Shown here: positions 1-7,343 of the stretch, in pieces
Position numbering within the stretch: the first letter of the stretch is position 1
Layout of the letters: each line of letters starts with the position of its first letter
The notes under the pieces: generated by a model
The model's input: the letters and a program-made list of their open reading frames with translations, nothing else
Databases searched by the model: none
What the model was told of the DNA's origin: nothing
DNA from: an uncultured Chitinophagaceae bacterium
GTDB taxonomy: Bacteria; Bacteroidota; Bacteroidia; Chitinophagales; Chitinophagaceae
NCBI GenBank assembly: GCA_946885335.1
Contig: CAMPGG010000100.1
Coordinates: forward strand, 1-10,690
Reading direction: 5' to 3'
Length of the DNA: 10,690 nt
Made by a program: the position numbers and the translations under genes

Positions 1-992
1 TTTCACCAGTACTGTATTGTTATTATTTACAGTTTGACCTGCATCCTGAAAAAATTATCCGTGGAGAAACAGGCAGATCAGGAGTCGCATTTATTCTGTG
101 GAACCAGAATATTGAAAGGATATCAGGTGAAAACTTTGGCAGTGATTCATCAGGTGATCGCTTATTTTTCTTTCATACTTATTTATGGGCATTTGCTCCA
201 TGGAGTATTATTGCTTACCTAACCCTTTTCAATAGAATAAAAAATATAAATAATAATAACTGCGAATGGATAACAGCAGGAACTATTCTGGCTTTTGCAT
301 TGCTTATTACTTTTGCCGGGTTTAAATTACCTCATTACTTAAATATCATTCTTCCCGTTTCAGCAATCATGGTGGCAGGTTACCTGGTTAAAAACAAACA
401 AAGTTTATTGATAAAAAAATTACTGATCCTTCAGTATATCATTTCTTCTTTAACGTTAGTCTTGATTATAACTTTAAATACCTGGGCATTTGCATTAACC
501 AATGCATGGCTGGTTGCAGGGTTTATTTTATTGATAATCCTCTTTGTTTACATTCTTATAAAACAAAAAAATCCTTACCAAAAATTAATCAGCATTTCGG
601 TAATGAGTTTTATACTGGTATTTTATTTATTGAATCTAAACTTCTATCCATCACTTTTAAAATACCAGGGTGGAAATGAACTGGCATTTTCAACCAAAAA
701 TAAAATAGATGCAAAAAATGTTTATTACTGGCCGGGTATCTACAGTTCTTCCTATGACTTTTATTCGGCTGAACTGAGGAAAGAATTAGATACTGCTAAT
801 TTACCATCCACCAAACCTGTATGGGTTATGATCCAGGAAAAAAATATGCAGGAATTAACAGCCAAAGGTTATACAGTGAAGGAAACAGTTTCTCACCCTG
901 ATTTTGAAATAACCCGCTTAGATCTGAAATTTATCAATCCAAAAACCAGGAATAAAAAATTAAATAAACTTGCATTAGTAAGGATAAATTAA
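1..992 (+). CDS. ArnT/PMT-type membrane glycosyltransferase, 3' part (5' end outside the window)
   Basis: The frame is open from the window edge (first whole codon at 3) to the TAA at 990-992, giving 330 residues of a longer protein. The first ATG-like position inside the window is not the start, because coding similarity continues upstream of it. The fragment begins with RGETGRSGVAFILWNQNIER followed by SGEN, which resembles the segment after the catalytic loops of ArnT/PMT_2 lipid-linked sugar transferases. Several hydrophobic segments follow, including one carrying the family-like KLPHYLNIILP motif. The last 110 residues or so are soluble, as in the periplasmic C-terminal domain of ArnT. 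Such enzymes move a sugar from a polyprenyl-phosphate carrier to lipid A, a glycan or a protein on the periplasmic side of the inner membrane. The acceptor cannot be told. The GT-39/GT-83-like family call is fairly safe; the catalytic N-terminus is not visible. The gene converges on nadA with only 3 bp between stop codons. Confidence 0.85.
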   Translation, partial: SPVLYCYYLQFDLHPEKIIRGETGRSGVAFILWNQNIERISGENFGSDSSGDRLFFFHTYLWAFAPWSIIAYLTLFNRIKNINNNNCEWITAGTILAFALLITFAGFKLPHYLNIILPVSAIMVAGYLVKNKQSLLIKKLLILQYIISSLTLVLIITLNTWAFALTNAWLVAGFILLIILFVYILIKQKNPYQKLISISVMSFILVFYLLNLNFYPSLLKYQGGNELAFSTKNKIDAKNVYYWPGIYSSSYDFYSAELRKELDTANLPSTKPVWVMIQEKNMQELTAKGYTVKETVSHPDFEITRLDLKFINPKTRNKKLNKLALVRIN

Positions 993-995
993 AAT

Positions 996-2024
996 TTATA
1001 AACCAGCGGCAGCACTGATCTCCATCATGCGCTGTATGGGTTTTAAAGCCGCTTTACGCAAATCTTCATCCATAATAATATCCGGAAGTTCATACTTCAT
1101 GCAGAGGTAAATTTTTTCCAGTGTATTTCTTTTCATATGCGGACAATCATTACATGCGCAACTATTATCCGGCGGTGCAGGTATAAAGGTTTTATCGGGT
1201 GATGCTTTCATCATCTGGTGCAATATGCCGGCTTCAGTGGCAACGATGAATTCCTTGGCCTCGTTGTTCTGCGTATATTTTAATAAACCAGTTGTAGAAC
1301 CAATATAATCTGCCAAACGCAGAATAGGTTCTTCACATTCAGGGTGGGCGATAACTTTCGCATTAGGATGCCGAACTTTTAATTTAGATATTTTTTCCAA
1401 ACTGAATATTTCATGAACCATACAGGCACCATTCCATAATAGCATATTCCTGCCCGTTACCTTGTTGATATAAGCGCCCAAATTTTTATCTGGTGCAAAA
1501 ATGATAGGTTGCGTTTCAGGAAAACTATCAACAATTATTTTGGCATTACTGCTGGTACAAATTACATCACTCAAAGCTTTGATGCCTGCACTGCAGTTGA
1601 TGTAAGAAACAACTACATGGTCCGGATGTTGTTCCTTGAATTTTTTAAACAACGGCGGCGGACAGGAATCACTCAAAGAACAACCAGCTTTTAAATCCGG
1701 TATAACTACTTTTTTTGTGGGATTTAAAATTTTTGCCGTTTCCGCCATGAAGTGCACACCGGCAAACACGATCATATCCGCATTGGTTTGCTCTGCCTGC
1801 TGTGCCAACCCGAGACTGTCGCCAATATAATCCGCTACGTCCTGTATATCCGGCTCCTGGTAATAGTGCGCCAGGATCACAGCATTTTTTTCTTTTTTTA
1901 ATTTTTCAATTTCTGCAAACAAGTCTAATGTTGGATCAATATCCAGGTCAAGAAAGCCGATAGCTTCAACCTGTTCTTTGGCTTTTTGTAAATCTGCTGT
2001 TGATGTCAATGTACCTGTGTTCAT
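996..2024 (-). CDS. nadA: quinolinate synthase NadA
   Basis: Quinolinate synthase condenses iminoaspartate (from NadB) with dihydroxyacetone phosphate to give quinolinate in cytosolic de novo NAD synthesis, using an oxygen-sensitive [4Fe-4S] cluster. From the ATG at 2024 the protein has 342 residues, a normal length. The three expected cluster ligands are visible: C115 in [10 protein letters not shown]201 in GACMVHE and C294 in CNDCPHM. Two more cysteines precede the last ligand (C289, C291), giving C-x-C-x-x-C where E. coli has C-x-x-C-x-x-C. Other family motifs are [19 protein letters not shown] near residue 52, HFMAETAK near 91 and the CTSSNAK segment near 156. A longer reading begins at a TTG at 2054, but the ten added residues look unlike the family, so I chose the ATG. 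No clear Shine-Dalgarno is present; the leader is A/T-rich. nadB and nadC are not nearby. The gene reads away from the unusual 2025-2684 intergenic region. Confidence 0.96.
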   Translation of the reverse strand: MNTGTLTSTADLQKAKEQVEAIGFLDLDIDPTLDLFAEIEKLKKEKNAVILAHYYQEPDIQDVADYIGDSLGLAQQAEQTNADMIVFAGVHFMAETAKILNPTKKVVIPDLKAGCSLSDSCPPPLFKKFKEQHPDHVVVSYINCSAGIKALSDVICTSSNAKIIVDSFPETQPIIFAPDKNLGAYINKVTGRNMLLWNGACMVHEIFSLEKISKLKVRHPNAKVIAHPECEEPILRLADYIGSTTGLLKYTQNNEAKEFIVATEAGILHQMMKASPDKTFIPAPPDNSCACNDCPHMKRNTLEKIYLCMKYELPDIIMDEDLRKAALKPIQRMMEISAAAGL

Positions 2025-2100
2025 TTTGCAAAAACTTTTTGAGAGGGTGTGCAATGTATTTTGTTTTCGTGCATCAATCCTAAATTTTTTTTCTTCATCA

Positions 2101-2160
2101 ACTAAAACCTAGATAATAACCTTAATATATTTTTATAAGAAAAAGTATATTATTATTATG
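2101..2160. other. AT-rich block, possible DNA-unwinding element
   Basis: Only 9 of these 60 bases are G or C (15%). The right end is a run of TAT/ATT triplets (about 2147-2159) that directly touches the 10-bp inverted-repeat arm GCTGTGGATT at 2161 and the first DnaA-box-like sites. That position fits a DNA-unwinding element next to DnaA sites. I could not match the triplet run to the DnaA-trio consensus in the orientation those boxes would require. It may simply be an AT-rich nadA leader. Confidence 0.35.
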
Positions 2161-2250
2161 GCTGTGGATTGGTGGATAATTCTACTGAATTTCTTTTGGC
2201 AAAGTTAATTACTATAGTTTATTCACATTGAACCGGGATTAATCCACAGC
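2161..2250. repeat. perfect 10-bp inverted repeat, arms 80 bp apart
   Basis: GCTGTGGATT at 2161-2170 is the exact reverse complement of AATCCACAGC at 2241-2250. Each arm contains a TCCACA DnaA-box core, so the pair places two outward-related box-like sites around the exact box at 2219-2227. With 70 bp between the arms it is more likely a pair of protein-binding sites than a hairpin. Confidence 0.6.
2200..2207 (-). promoter_or_regulatory. possible -7 element of a nadA promoter
   Basis: On the minus strand this reads TAACTTTG, an exact match to the Bacteroidota -7 consensus TAnnTTTG. No TTG is found at the expected -33 distance upstream. The implied nadA leader would be about 170 nt and would cross the AT-rich block. 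An 8-mer with six fixed bases arises often by chance. Confidence 0.25.
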
Positions 2251-2334
2251 ATGTTTTCCCGCCACACCTGCATTTGTTATATTTTTTCACCAGGCTGTGA
2301 ACAACCATCAAAACAAAAAGCCTTTATAGTTTGG

Positions 2335-2361
2335 TCGGAAATAATTGTTAATTGTTTCCGG
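2335..2361 (+). repeat. hairpin-forming palindrome H1
   Basis: CGGAAATAATT (2336-2346) pairs with AATTGTTTCCG (2350-2360) around a 3-nt loop (GTT). This gives 11 pairs, one of them a T.G wobble (2342/2354), plus a possible closing T.G pair at 2335/2361. The wobbles are pairs only in a plus-strand RNA; on the minus strand they become A.C mismatches. No T-run follows, so it is not an ordinary intrinsic terminator. Confidence 0.55.
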
Positions 2362-2395
2362 ATAATGTTGCATTAACCCACAGGTGTCCTAAAAT

Positions 2396-2427
2396 TTTTT
2401 GGTCGCTTCAATATTAGCGGCCAAAGA
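2396..2427 (+). repeat. hairpin-forming inverted repeat H2
   Basis: TTTTTGGTCGC (2396-2406) pairs with GCGGCCAAAGA (2417-2427) across a 10-nt loop. The stem has 11 pairs, two of them G.U wobbles (2403/2420 and 2397/2426) that exist only in plus-strand RNA. A T-run precedes the stem but none follows it, so it does not look like a terminator for the plus strand. The 8-mer TTTGGTCG in its left arm also occurs at 2330-2337, next to H1. Confidence 0.5.
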
Positions 2428-2498
2428 TTAACGGGAATGTCAACGTTTCACGCAGGGTTACTCACATTTTTTTAGTCCCGTTAACACATCCATGTGAG
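2428..2498 (+). repeat. two interleaved perfect inverted repeats, H3
   Basis: TTAACGGGA (2428-2436) is the exact reverse complement of TCCCGTTAA (2476-2484). CTCACAT (2461-2467) is the exact reverse complement of ATGTGAG (2492-2498). The arms interleave in the order 1, 2, 1', 2', the topology of an H-type pseudoknot if both form in RNA. H3 begins directly where H2 ends. As DNA these arms could instead be paired binding sites; the 7-bp pair alone could be chance. Confidence 0.4.
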
Positions 2499-2684
2499 CA
2501 AAATTTTGAGAAACTTAAAAAACAGCATAATAGATAACCCTTATTAAAACTCATATCGCTCCAAATGAAATGCTATAAATTTACTTTCTTGTTTAAAAGA
2601 ATCCGGGCATAAAATGAATCGCAAAAATGTCAGAACTAATTTTTGAGATACAATCCATGTAGCCAAAAAAATAAAAATATACAA

Positions 2685-4877
2685 ATGAAAAAATTGAAAT
2701 TGTTATTGCTTGCTTTTGTTTTTAGTCCACTCTCCTTTTTGTTTGCCAATGAAGGTATGTGGCTGCCATTGCTTTTAGAAAGCATGAATGAAAAGGAAAT
2801 GAGAAGCATGGGGATGAAGATCAGTGCAAAGGATATCTATAATATTAATAGTGGCAGTTTAAAAGATGCCATTGTAAGTTTTGGTGGATTTTGTACCGGC
2901 GAAGTGATTTCCAACCAGGGATTAATACTCACCAATCATCATTGTGGATATGGTGCTATACAAAGCCACTCCACGGTTGAACATAATTTTTTGGAGACAG
3001 GTTTTTGGGCAATGAACCATGGACAGGAGTTACCCAATGCCGGTTTATTTGCCACTTTTATTGTAAGAATGGAAGATGTCAGTAATGCTGCACTAAAAGG
3101 TGTTACAGATAATATGAATGAAAAAGAACGGCAATCGGTGATTGATAAAAACCTGGCGCAAATCAGGACCACCGTTAAAAAAAATGATTGGGAAGATGTG
3201 ATGATCCGCCCATTTTATGAAGGCAATAAATATTACCTGTTCATTACAGAAACATATCGGGATGTACGATTGGTAGGTGCACCACCATCATCCATCGGCA
3301 AGTTTGGTGCTGATACCGATAACTGGATGTGGCCAAGACATACAGGCGATTTTTCCGTATTCAGAATTTATGCTGATAAAAATAACCGCCCTGCAGAATA
3401 CAGTGCATCAAACGTTCCATTCAAACCCAAAAAATCTTTATCCATTTCTTTAGATGGTGTGGAAGAAGGAGATTTCACCATGGTCTTTGGTTTTCCTGGT
3501 CGCACCTATCAATACCTGCCGGCCAGCGCCGTAAAGCAACAAGCCGAAGTTTTAAACCCGGTGAAAATTAACATCCGCGATGAAGCATTGAAACAAATAG
3601 ATGGTTTTATGCGGAATGATCCCAAAATCAAAATTCAATATGCATCTAAATTTGCCAGTACAGCTAATTACTGGAAAAAATGGATCGGGGAAAGCCAGGG
3701 TTTAGAAAGAACCGGGGGCATTGAAAAGAAGCTGGCTTATGAAAAGGAATTTCAAAAAAGAGTGGATGCCAATCCGGCTTTTAAACAAAAATACGGGACC
3801 GTATTACCACAATTGAATAAGCTGTATGCTGAAATGGAACCCTTCGCTTTGGTGAGAGATCATTTTAACGAAGTAACCCGCAATACGGAAATATTTACAG
3901 TGGTAGGATTAATGAACACCCTTCACAGAACATATAATAATAATGGAGCTGCTGGATATGCGACTGAAAAAGAAAAGATCCTTAACAGGTTAAAGGGATT
4001 TTATGCTGATTATAATGAGAAGGTGGATGAAGCTGTTTTTGAAGTGTTGATGAATATTTATTTTAAAAATGTACCCGCTCAATATATTGGAGATGAAGCC
4101 ATGGCTACCTGGAAAAAGCAGGATGAATCCGGTGAGAAGCTGGCGGATCACATTTATAGTAAAACCCGCCTGGTTGATGAATCCAAAATGAAAGCATTGT
4201 TGGAAATGCCTGCTGATAAAGCTATTGCTGCATTGAGCGAGGATGAAGCGTTGCGGTTTGCCAACAGCATCATCGCCAAATACAGCGAAACCATAACCGG
4301 AAAATTGAATGAACTGCAATCATCCATCAATAACCTGCAACGTATATATATGCAGGCCCAGCTGGATGTTTTTAAAGACAAACGGTTTTACCCGGATGCA
4401 AACAGCACACTAAGATTAACTTATGGTAAAGCTAGCGGCTATGAACCAAGGGATGCGGTGAAGTATGAATTATACACTGACCTGGATGGACTGATGGCGA
4501 AATATATTCCGGGCGATTATGAATTTGATGTTCCCGCTAAACTGATTGAATTACACCAAGCCAAAGATTATGGCATTTATGGTAAAAATGGGAAAATGCC
4601 TGTTTGTTTTATTGGGTCAAATCATACAACAGGCGGAAACTCCGGGAGCCCTGCACTGGATGCTTATGGCAACCTGGTGGGATTAAATTTTGACCGCGTT
4701 TGGGAAGGTACTATGAGTGATTATAGTTATGATGCTTCCATTTGCAGAAATATAATGGTTGATGCCCGTTTCATCTTATTTGTGATTGATAAGTTGGGCG
4801 GAGCCGGCCATTTGGTAAAAGAAATGAATCTTGTTCACCCAAAAAAGAAACAACCGAAGGCAAAAACGGCTAAATAA
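2685..4877 (+). CDS. family S46 dipeptidyl-peptidase, DPP11-like (Asp/Glu-specific)
   Basis: A periplasmic serine peptidase that removes dipeptides from the N-terminus of peptides. From the ATG at 2685 it has 730 residues, close to the roughly 720 of Porphyromonas DPP11. A frame extension to a TTG at 2643 would put 14 polar residues before a normal signal peptide, so I rejected it. Residues 1-21 are the signal peptide (MKKLKLLLLAFVF...). The chymotrypsin-like triad is visible: histidine in LTNHHCGYG (85/86), D222 in RHTGDFSVF and S653 in TTGGNSGSPALD. The helical middle (about 280-575) fits the S46 regulatory domain. R671 in NFDRVWEG corresponds to DPP11 R673, which sets preference for acidic P1 residues; DPP7 enzymes have glycine there. 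The tail is lysine-rich (from about 719). A -7-like TAATTTTTG lies at 2637-2645, but its spacing is one base too long. The S46 call is very sure; the specificity rests on one residue and its motif. Confidence 0.95.
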   Translation: MKKLKLLLLAFVFSPLSFLFANEGMWLPLLLESMNEKEMRSMGMKISAKDIYNINSGSLKDAIVSFGGFCTGEVISNQGLILTNHHCGYGAIQSHSTVEHNFLETGFWAMNHGQELPNAGLFATFIVRMEDVSNAALKGVTDNMNEKERQSVIDKNLAQIRTTVKKNDWEDVMIRPFYEGNKYYLFITETYRDVRLVGAPPSSIGKFGADTDNWMWPRHTGDFSVFRIYADKNNRPAEYSASNVPFKPKKSLSISLDGVEEGDFTMVFGFPGRTYQYLPASAVKQQAEVLNPVKINIRDEALKQIDGFMRNDPKIKIQYASKFASTANYWKKWIGESQGLERTGGIEKKLAYEKEFQKRVDANPAFKQKYGTVLPQLNKLYAEMEPFALVRDHFNEVTRNTEIFTVVGLMNTLHRTYNNNGAAGYATEKEKILNRLKGFYADYNEKVDEAVFEVLMNIYFKNVPAQYIGDEAMATWKKQDESGEKLADHIYSKTRLVDESKMKALLEMPADKAIAALSEDEALRFANSIIAKYSETITGKLNELQSSINNLQRIYMQAQLDVFKDKRFYPDANSTLRLTYGKASGYEPRDAVKYELYTDLDGLMAKYIPGDYEFDVPAKLIELHQAKDYGIYGKNGKMPVCFIGSNHTTGGNSGSPALDAYGNLVGLNFDRVWEGTMSDYSYDASICRNIMVDARFILFVIDKLGGAGHLVKEMNLVHPKKKQPKAKTAK

Positions 4878-4923
4878 TAGCTTTTTAAGGGCTGAAAATC
4901 AATCCTCATGCTTGTTTAAGCGG

Positions 4924-4955
4924 TTTGGGGTTCTTGTGTAATTACCCTATTTTTG
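4924..4955 (+). promoter_or_regulatory. Bacteroidota-type promoter of the PpiD-like gene
   Basis: TTTG at 4924-4927 and TATTTTTG at 4948-4955 match the Bacteroidota -33 and -7 consensus elements exactly, with a 20-bp spacer. Transcription would start near 4960-4963, leaving a leader of about 23 nt before the ATG at 4985. This is the only complete two-part promoter I found in the window. It suggests that the isomerase gene is transcribed independently of the S46 peptidase gene. Confidence 0.7.
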
Positions 4956-4984
4956 CCATCCTTTTTTAAACCCTTTATATAACT

Positions 4985-7141
4985 ATGTCAGTAATTCAAA
5001 GTATCCGGGATAAATATGCCAGGATATCCGTAGTGGCCATCGCCTTAGCCCTTTTGGGTTTTATTATGATGGATGCGTTTTCGGGTAGAAGTAATTTGTT
5101 TGGAGACAACTCTACAACTATTGGTAGTGTTGATGGAGAAGAAATCGATTATCTTGATTTTGAGCAGAAAGTAAGACAGCAGGAAGCATACCAGCAATCG
5201 CAGGGTTATCCTACTTCTGCTGCTAATCGCCAGCAACTATTGGAAAGCACCTGGAACCAGGAAATTAACCAGATCCTTTTGGCTTCTGAATTTGAAAAAT
5301 TAGGATTGGAGATTGGTAAAAATGAGCTGACCGATATTTTATTCGGAAAAAATCCTCCACAGGACCTGGCCCAGCGATTCACAGATCCAAACACGGGTGT
5401 TTACAATGCCGCACAGGCGCAGCAGCTGATCAACCAGGTTAAGAATAGTCGTAACCAACAGGAGATCGACCAGTTGAATCAATATTTGGCAGGATTAGAG
5501 TTCAGCCGTAAAATGGAAAAATATTCCAGTTTGCTAGGCAATTCTATCCATTTTCCAAAATGGTTGATTGAAAAGCAAAATGCGGATGAAGCACAGATCG
5601 CAAGTATTTCTTACGTGGCTGTTCCTTATGCTTCTATTACGGATAGCAGTATAAAAGTTACGGATGCGGAGATCAAAGAATATATCAGCAATCATAAAGA
5701 AGATTTTCAGCAAAAAGAAAGTCGCACCATTTCTTATACGCTTTTCGATGCTTCAGCAACTAAAGCTGACAGTGCGGTTGTTTTACAGGAAGTAAATGAT
5801 CTAAAAGAAGAATTTATAACAAGCCAGGAACCTTCGGTTTTCCTTAACCGTTATGGAAGCACCATTAAATACAATGATGGTTATACCGGTCGTTCGCAAA
5901 TGCAAACAGCCAACCAGCAAATGAATATGGGATACAAGGATAGCATCCTGAATTTAAACAGGGGTGAAGTTTTTGGTCCTTACGTGGACGGTAATTCATA
6001 TGTAATGGCGAAGATGATCGACTTTAAAACATTACCCGATTCTGCTACGGTTCGTCATATCCTGATCCAGACTGTTGATCCGCAGGCGGGTACCATGTTG
6101 CTGGATGACAGTACGGCCAAACAGCGTGCAGACAGTATTAATAACGCATTAAAAGGCGGTGCAAATTTTGAATCATTGGTAATGCAATATTCCAATGACC
6201 AGGGAAGTGTACAGAATGGTGGTGTGTATGACTATTTTCCACAGGGCCAGATGGTAAAAGCATTTAATGATTTTGCATTTGAAAATCCAGTGGGTACAAG
6301 AGGAGTTGTAAAAACAGAATATGGATATCATATTGTTGAAGTGTTAGGGCATAAAGGTTCACAGCCTTATTATAAGGTGGCCTATTTTGCCAAGCCCATT
6401 GTTCCAAGCAATGAAACAGAAAATACTGTGAGCAATGCTGCTATCCAGTTTGCCGGTGACAGTCGCAACCTCCAGGCCTTTAATGAAAATTTTGAAAAGA
6501 ATTTAAAAGGCAAGGGCATGAACAAAATGGTTGCGACCAATATTGAACCAAACGCATTTACCATTGAAGGCATCGGAACTTCCCGCGAATTGGTTAAAGC
6601 TATTTATGAAGCCGATGAGGGCGATGTATTACAACCCATACGTGTAGACGATAATTATGTTGTTGCTGCCGTTACAGAGGTTAATGAAGAAGGATTGGCT
6701 TCACCAGGCAGTGCCAGGTTCCGTGTAGAACCCATCCTGGTAAACCAAAAGAAAGCGGAAGTTATTAAGAAAAAAATCGGAACCATCAGTACACTGGAAG
6801 CAGCATCAACTGCTACAGGACAAGCCATACAAACCGCTGACAGTCTCCGTTTAAGCAATACCCAAAATCCTGCATTAGGTTTTGAAATGAAAGTGATTGG
6901 TGCGGCTTTCAATCCTGCAAATAAAGGAAAGGTTGTGCCCGAAGCCATTGAAGGACAATCAGGCGTATATGTTATCAGGGTTGATAATTTGAGTGCAACA
7001 CCTGTTCAATCTGCAGATATTGAAGAACAGCGTCGCAGTCTTGAAATGCAGATGCGTCAGCAAATGATGTATCGCAATAACCCGGCAGATGTGTTGAAGA
7101 AAGCGGCTGACATTGAAGATAAAAGAGCTAAGTTTTATTGA
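4985..7141 (+). CDS. ppiD: PpiD-like membrane-anchored peptidyl-prolyl isomerase / periplasmic chaperone
   Basis: A parvulin-type foldase of 718 residues, expected to be anchored in the inner membrane and to help proteins leaving the Sec translocon fold in the periplasm. A short basic N-terminus is followed by one membrane segment (about 14-31). A SurA/PpiD-type N-terminal chaperone region follows (about 45-200). The clear PpiC rotamase domain runs from about 355 to 460, with the parvulin histidines H358 (VRHILIQT) and H449 (YGYHIVEV) present. On both sides are parvulin-like segments without the full motif set: one ends in FGPYVDGNSYVMAKM near 340 and one in QPIRVDDNYVVAAVTEV near 560. They are probably degenerate rotamase or chaperone modules. 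The length is somewhat above E. coli PpiD (about 620). A consensus promoter lies just upstream and a strong terminator just downstream, so it is probably monocistronic. The symbol is by architecture; SurA-like function is possible. Confidence 0.88.
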   Translation: MSVIQSIRDKYARISVVAIALALLGFIMMDAFSGRSNLFGDNSTTIGSVDGEEIDYLDFEQKVRQQEAYQQSQGYPTSAANRQQLLESTWNQEINQILLASEFEKLGLEIGKNELTDILFGKNPPQDLAQRFTDPNTGVYNAAQAQQLINQVKNSRNQQEIDQLNQYLAGLEFSRKMEKYSSLLGNSIHFPKWLIEKQNADEAQIASISYVAVPYASITDSSIKVTDAEIKEYISNHKEDFQQKESRTISYTLFDASATKADSAVVLQEVNDLKEEFITSQEPSVFLNRYGSTIKYNDGYTGRSQMQTANQQMNMGYKDSILNLNRGEVFGPYVDGNSYVMAKMIDFKTLPDSATVRHILIQTVDPQAGTMLLDDSTAKQRADSINNALKGGANFESLVMQYSNDQGSVQNGGVYDYFPQGQMVKAFNDFAFENPVGTRGVVKTEYGYHIVEVLGHKGSQPYYKVAYFAKPIVPSNETENTVSNAAIQFAGDSRNLQAFNENFEKNLKGKGMNKMVATNIEPNAFTIEGIGTSRELVKAIYEADEGDVLQPIRVDDNYVVAAVTEVNEEGLASPGSARFRVEPILVNQKKAEVIKKKIGTISTLEAASTATGQAIQTADSLRLSNTQNPALGFEMKVIGAAFNPANKGKVVPEAIEGQSGVYVIRVDNLSATPVQSADIEEQRRSLEMQMRQQMMYRNNPADVLKKAADIEDKRAKFY

Positions 7142-7160
7142 TAAACTTTAAAAACATGTT

Positions 7161-7200
7161 AAAGGCTGTATGATAACTTTCATGCAGCCTTTTTTTATAT
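7161..7200 (+). terminator. strong intrinsic terminator after the PpiD-like gene
   Basis: The stem AAAGGCTGTATGA (7161-7173) pairs with TCATGCAGCCTTT (7180-7192): 13 pairs including one T.G wobble, with a 6-nt loop. An uninterrupted T-run covers 7190-7196, followed by ATATTTTT. It lies about 20 bp after the stop codon and is the best terminator in the window. Confidence 0.9.
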
Positions 7201-7232
7201 TTTTCAATGAAACAATGGCAACCTGCATTTGT

Positions 7233-7240
7233 TAATTTTG
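7233..7240 (+). promoter_or_regulatory. possible -7 element for the DUF2480 gene
   Basis: TAATTTTG matches the TAnnTTTG consensus exactly and lies just after the terminator at 7161-7200, where a new promoter is needed. No TTG is present about 20 bp upstream, so only half of the promoter is supported. The implied leader is about 97 nt and includes the palindrome at 7278-7291. Confidence 0.35.
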
Positions 7241-7277
7241 TTATACCGAATGTGTTTTATTTATATTCCGATTTTTT

Positions 7278-7291
7278 CCGGCATGTGCCGG
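7278..7291. promoter_or_regulatory. 14-bp perfect palindrome, operator-like, upstream of the DUF2480 gene
   Basis: CCGGCATGTGCCGG consists of two 6-bp arms (CCGGCA and TGCCGG) around TG. It lies between the possible -7 element and the ATG at 7344. In RNA it could also form a 5-bp hairpin with an ATGT loop. It is GC-rich in an AT-rich spacer. The binding protein, if there is one, is unknown. Confidence 0.4.
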
Positions 7292-7343
7292 TAAGTACTA
7301 ATGAAATTGGATTCTTAAAGAGGCAGCCGGATAATTATTTTTT

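Larger units (their letters stand above)
2025..2684. other. 660-bp gene-free region between divergent nadA and the S46 peptidase; origin-like
   Basis: I find no credible gene here. The region holds an AT-rich block (2101-2160), then a group of DnaA-box-like 9-mers. With consensus TTATNCACA, the exact match is TTATTCACA at 2219-2227. One-mismatch matches are GGTGGATAA 2171-2179 (reverse), TAATCCACA 2240-2248, TGTGAACAA 2296-2304 (reverse) and TTACTCACA 2458-2466. Two-mismatch matches lie at 2163-2171, 2374-2382 and 2493-2501. A uniform-base estimate for matches with at most one mismatch, on both strands of 600 bp, is about 0.5, against five seen; base composition makes this approximate. One-mismatch copies also occur inside genes (6235-6243, 7685-7693), so single matches mean little and only the density counts. 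An AT-rich block beside a box cluster between divergent genes is the classic layout of a bacterial oriC, but dnaA is not in the window. The origin reading is inference. Confidence 0.4.

Noticed and set aside
2147..2160. TAT/ATT triplet run as DnaA-trios
   Set aside because: Read outward from the adjacent box-like site at 2163-2171 on the strand where trios should lie, the triplets do not fit the [G/A]A[T/A] pattern; on the other strand they do, but no box lies on the required side.
2637..2645. TAATTTTTG as a -7 element for the S46 peptidase gene
   Set aside because: The gap between TA and TTTG is three bases rather than two, and no TTG lies at -33. The position is attractive but the match is not good enough to list.
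3990..4381. Minus-strand open frames inside the S46 peptidase gene
   Set aside because: They lie opposite a gene with an intact catalytic triad and typical family length, and the encoded sequences have no recognisable features; they are shadows.
4905..4922. Small hairpin GCTT/AAGC after the S46 peptidase gene as a terminator
   Set aside because: Only four pairs, and no T-run follows; not a convincing intrinsic terminator.
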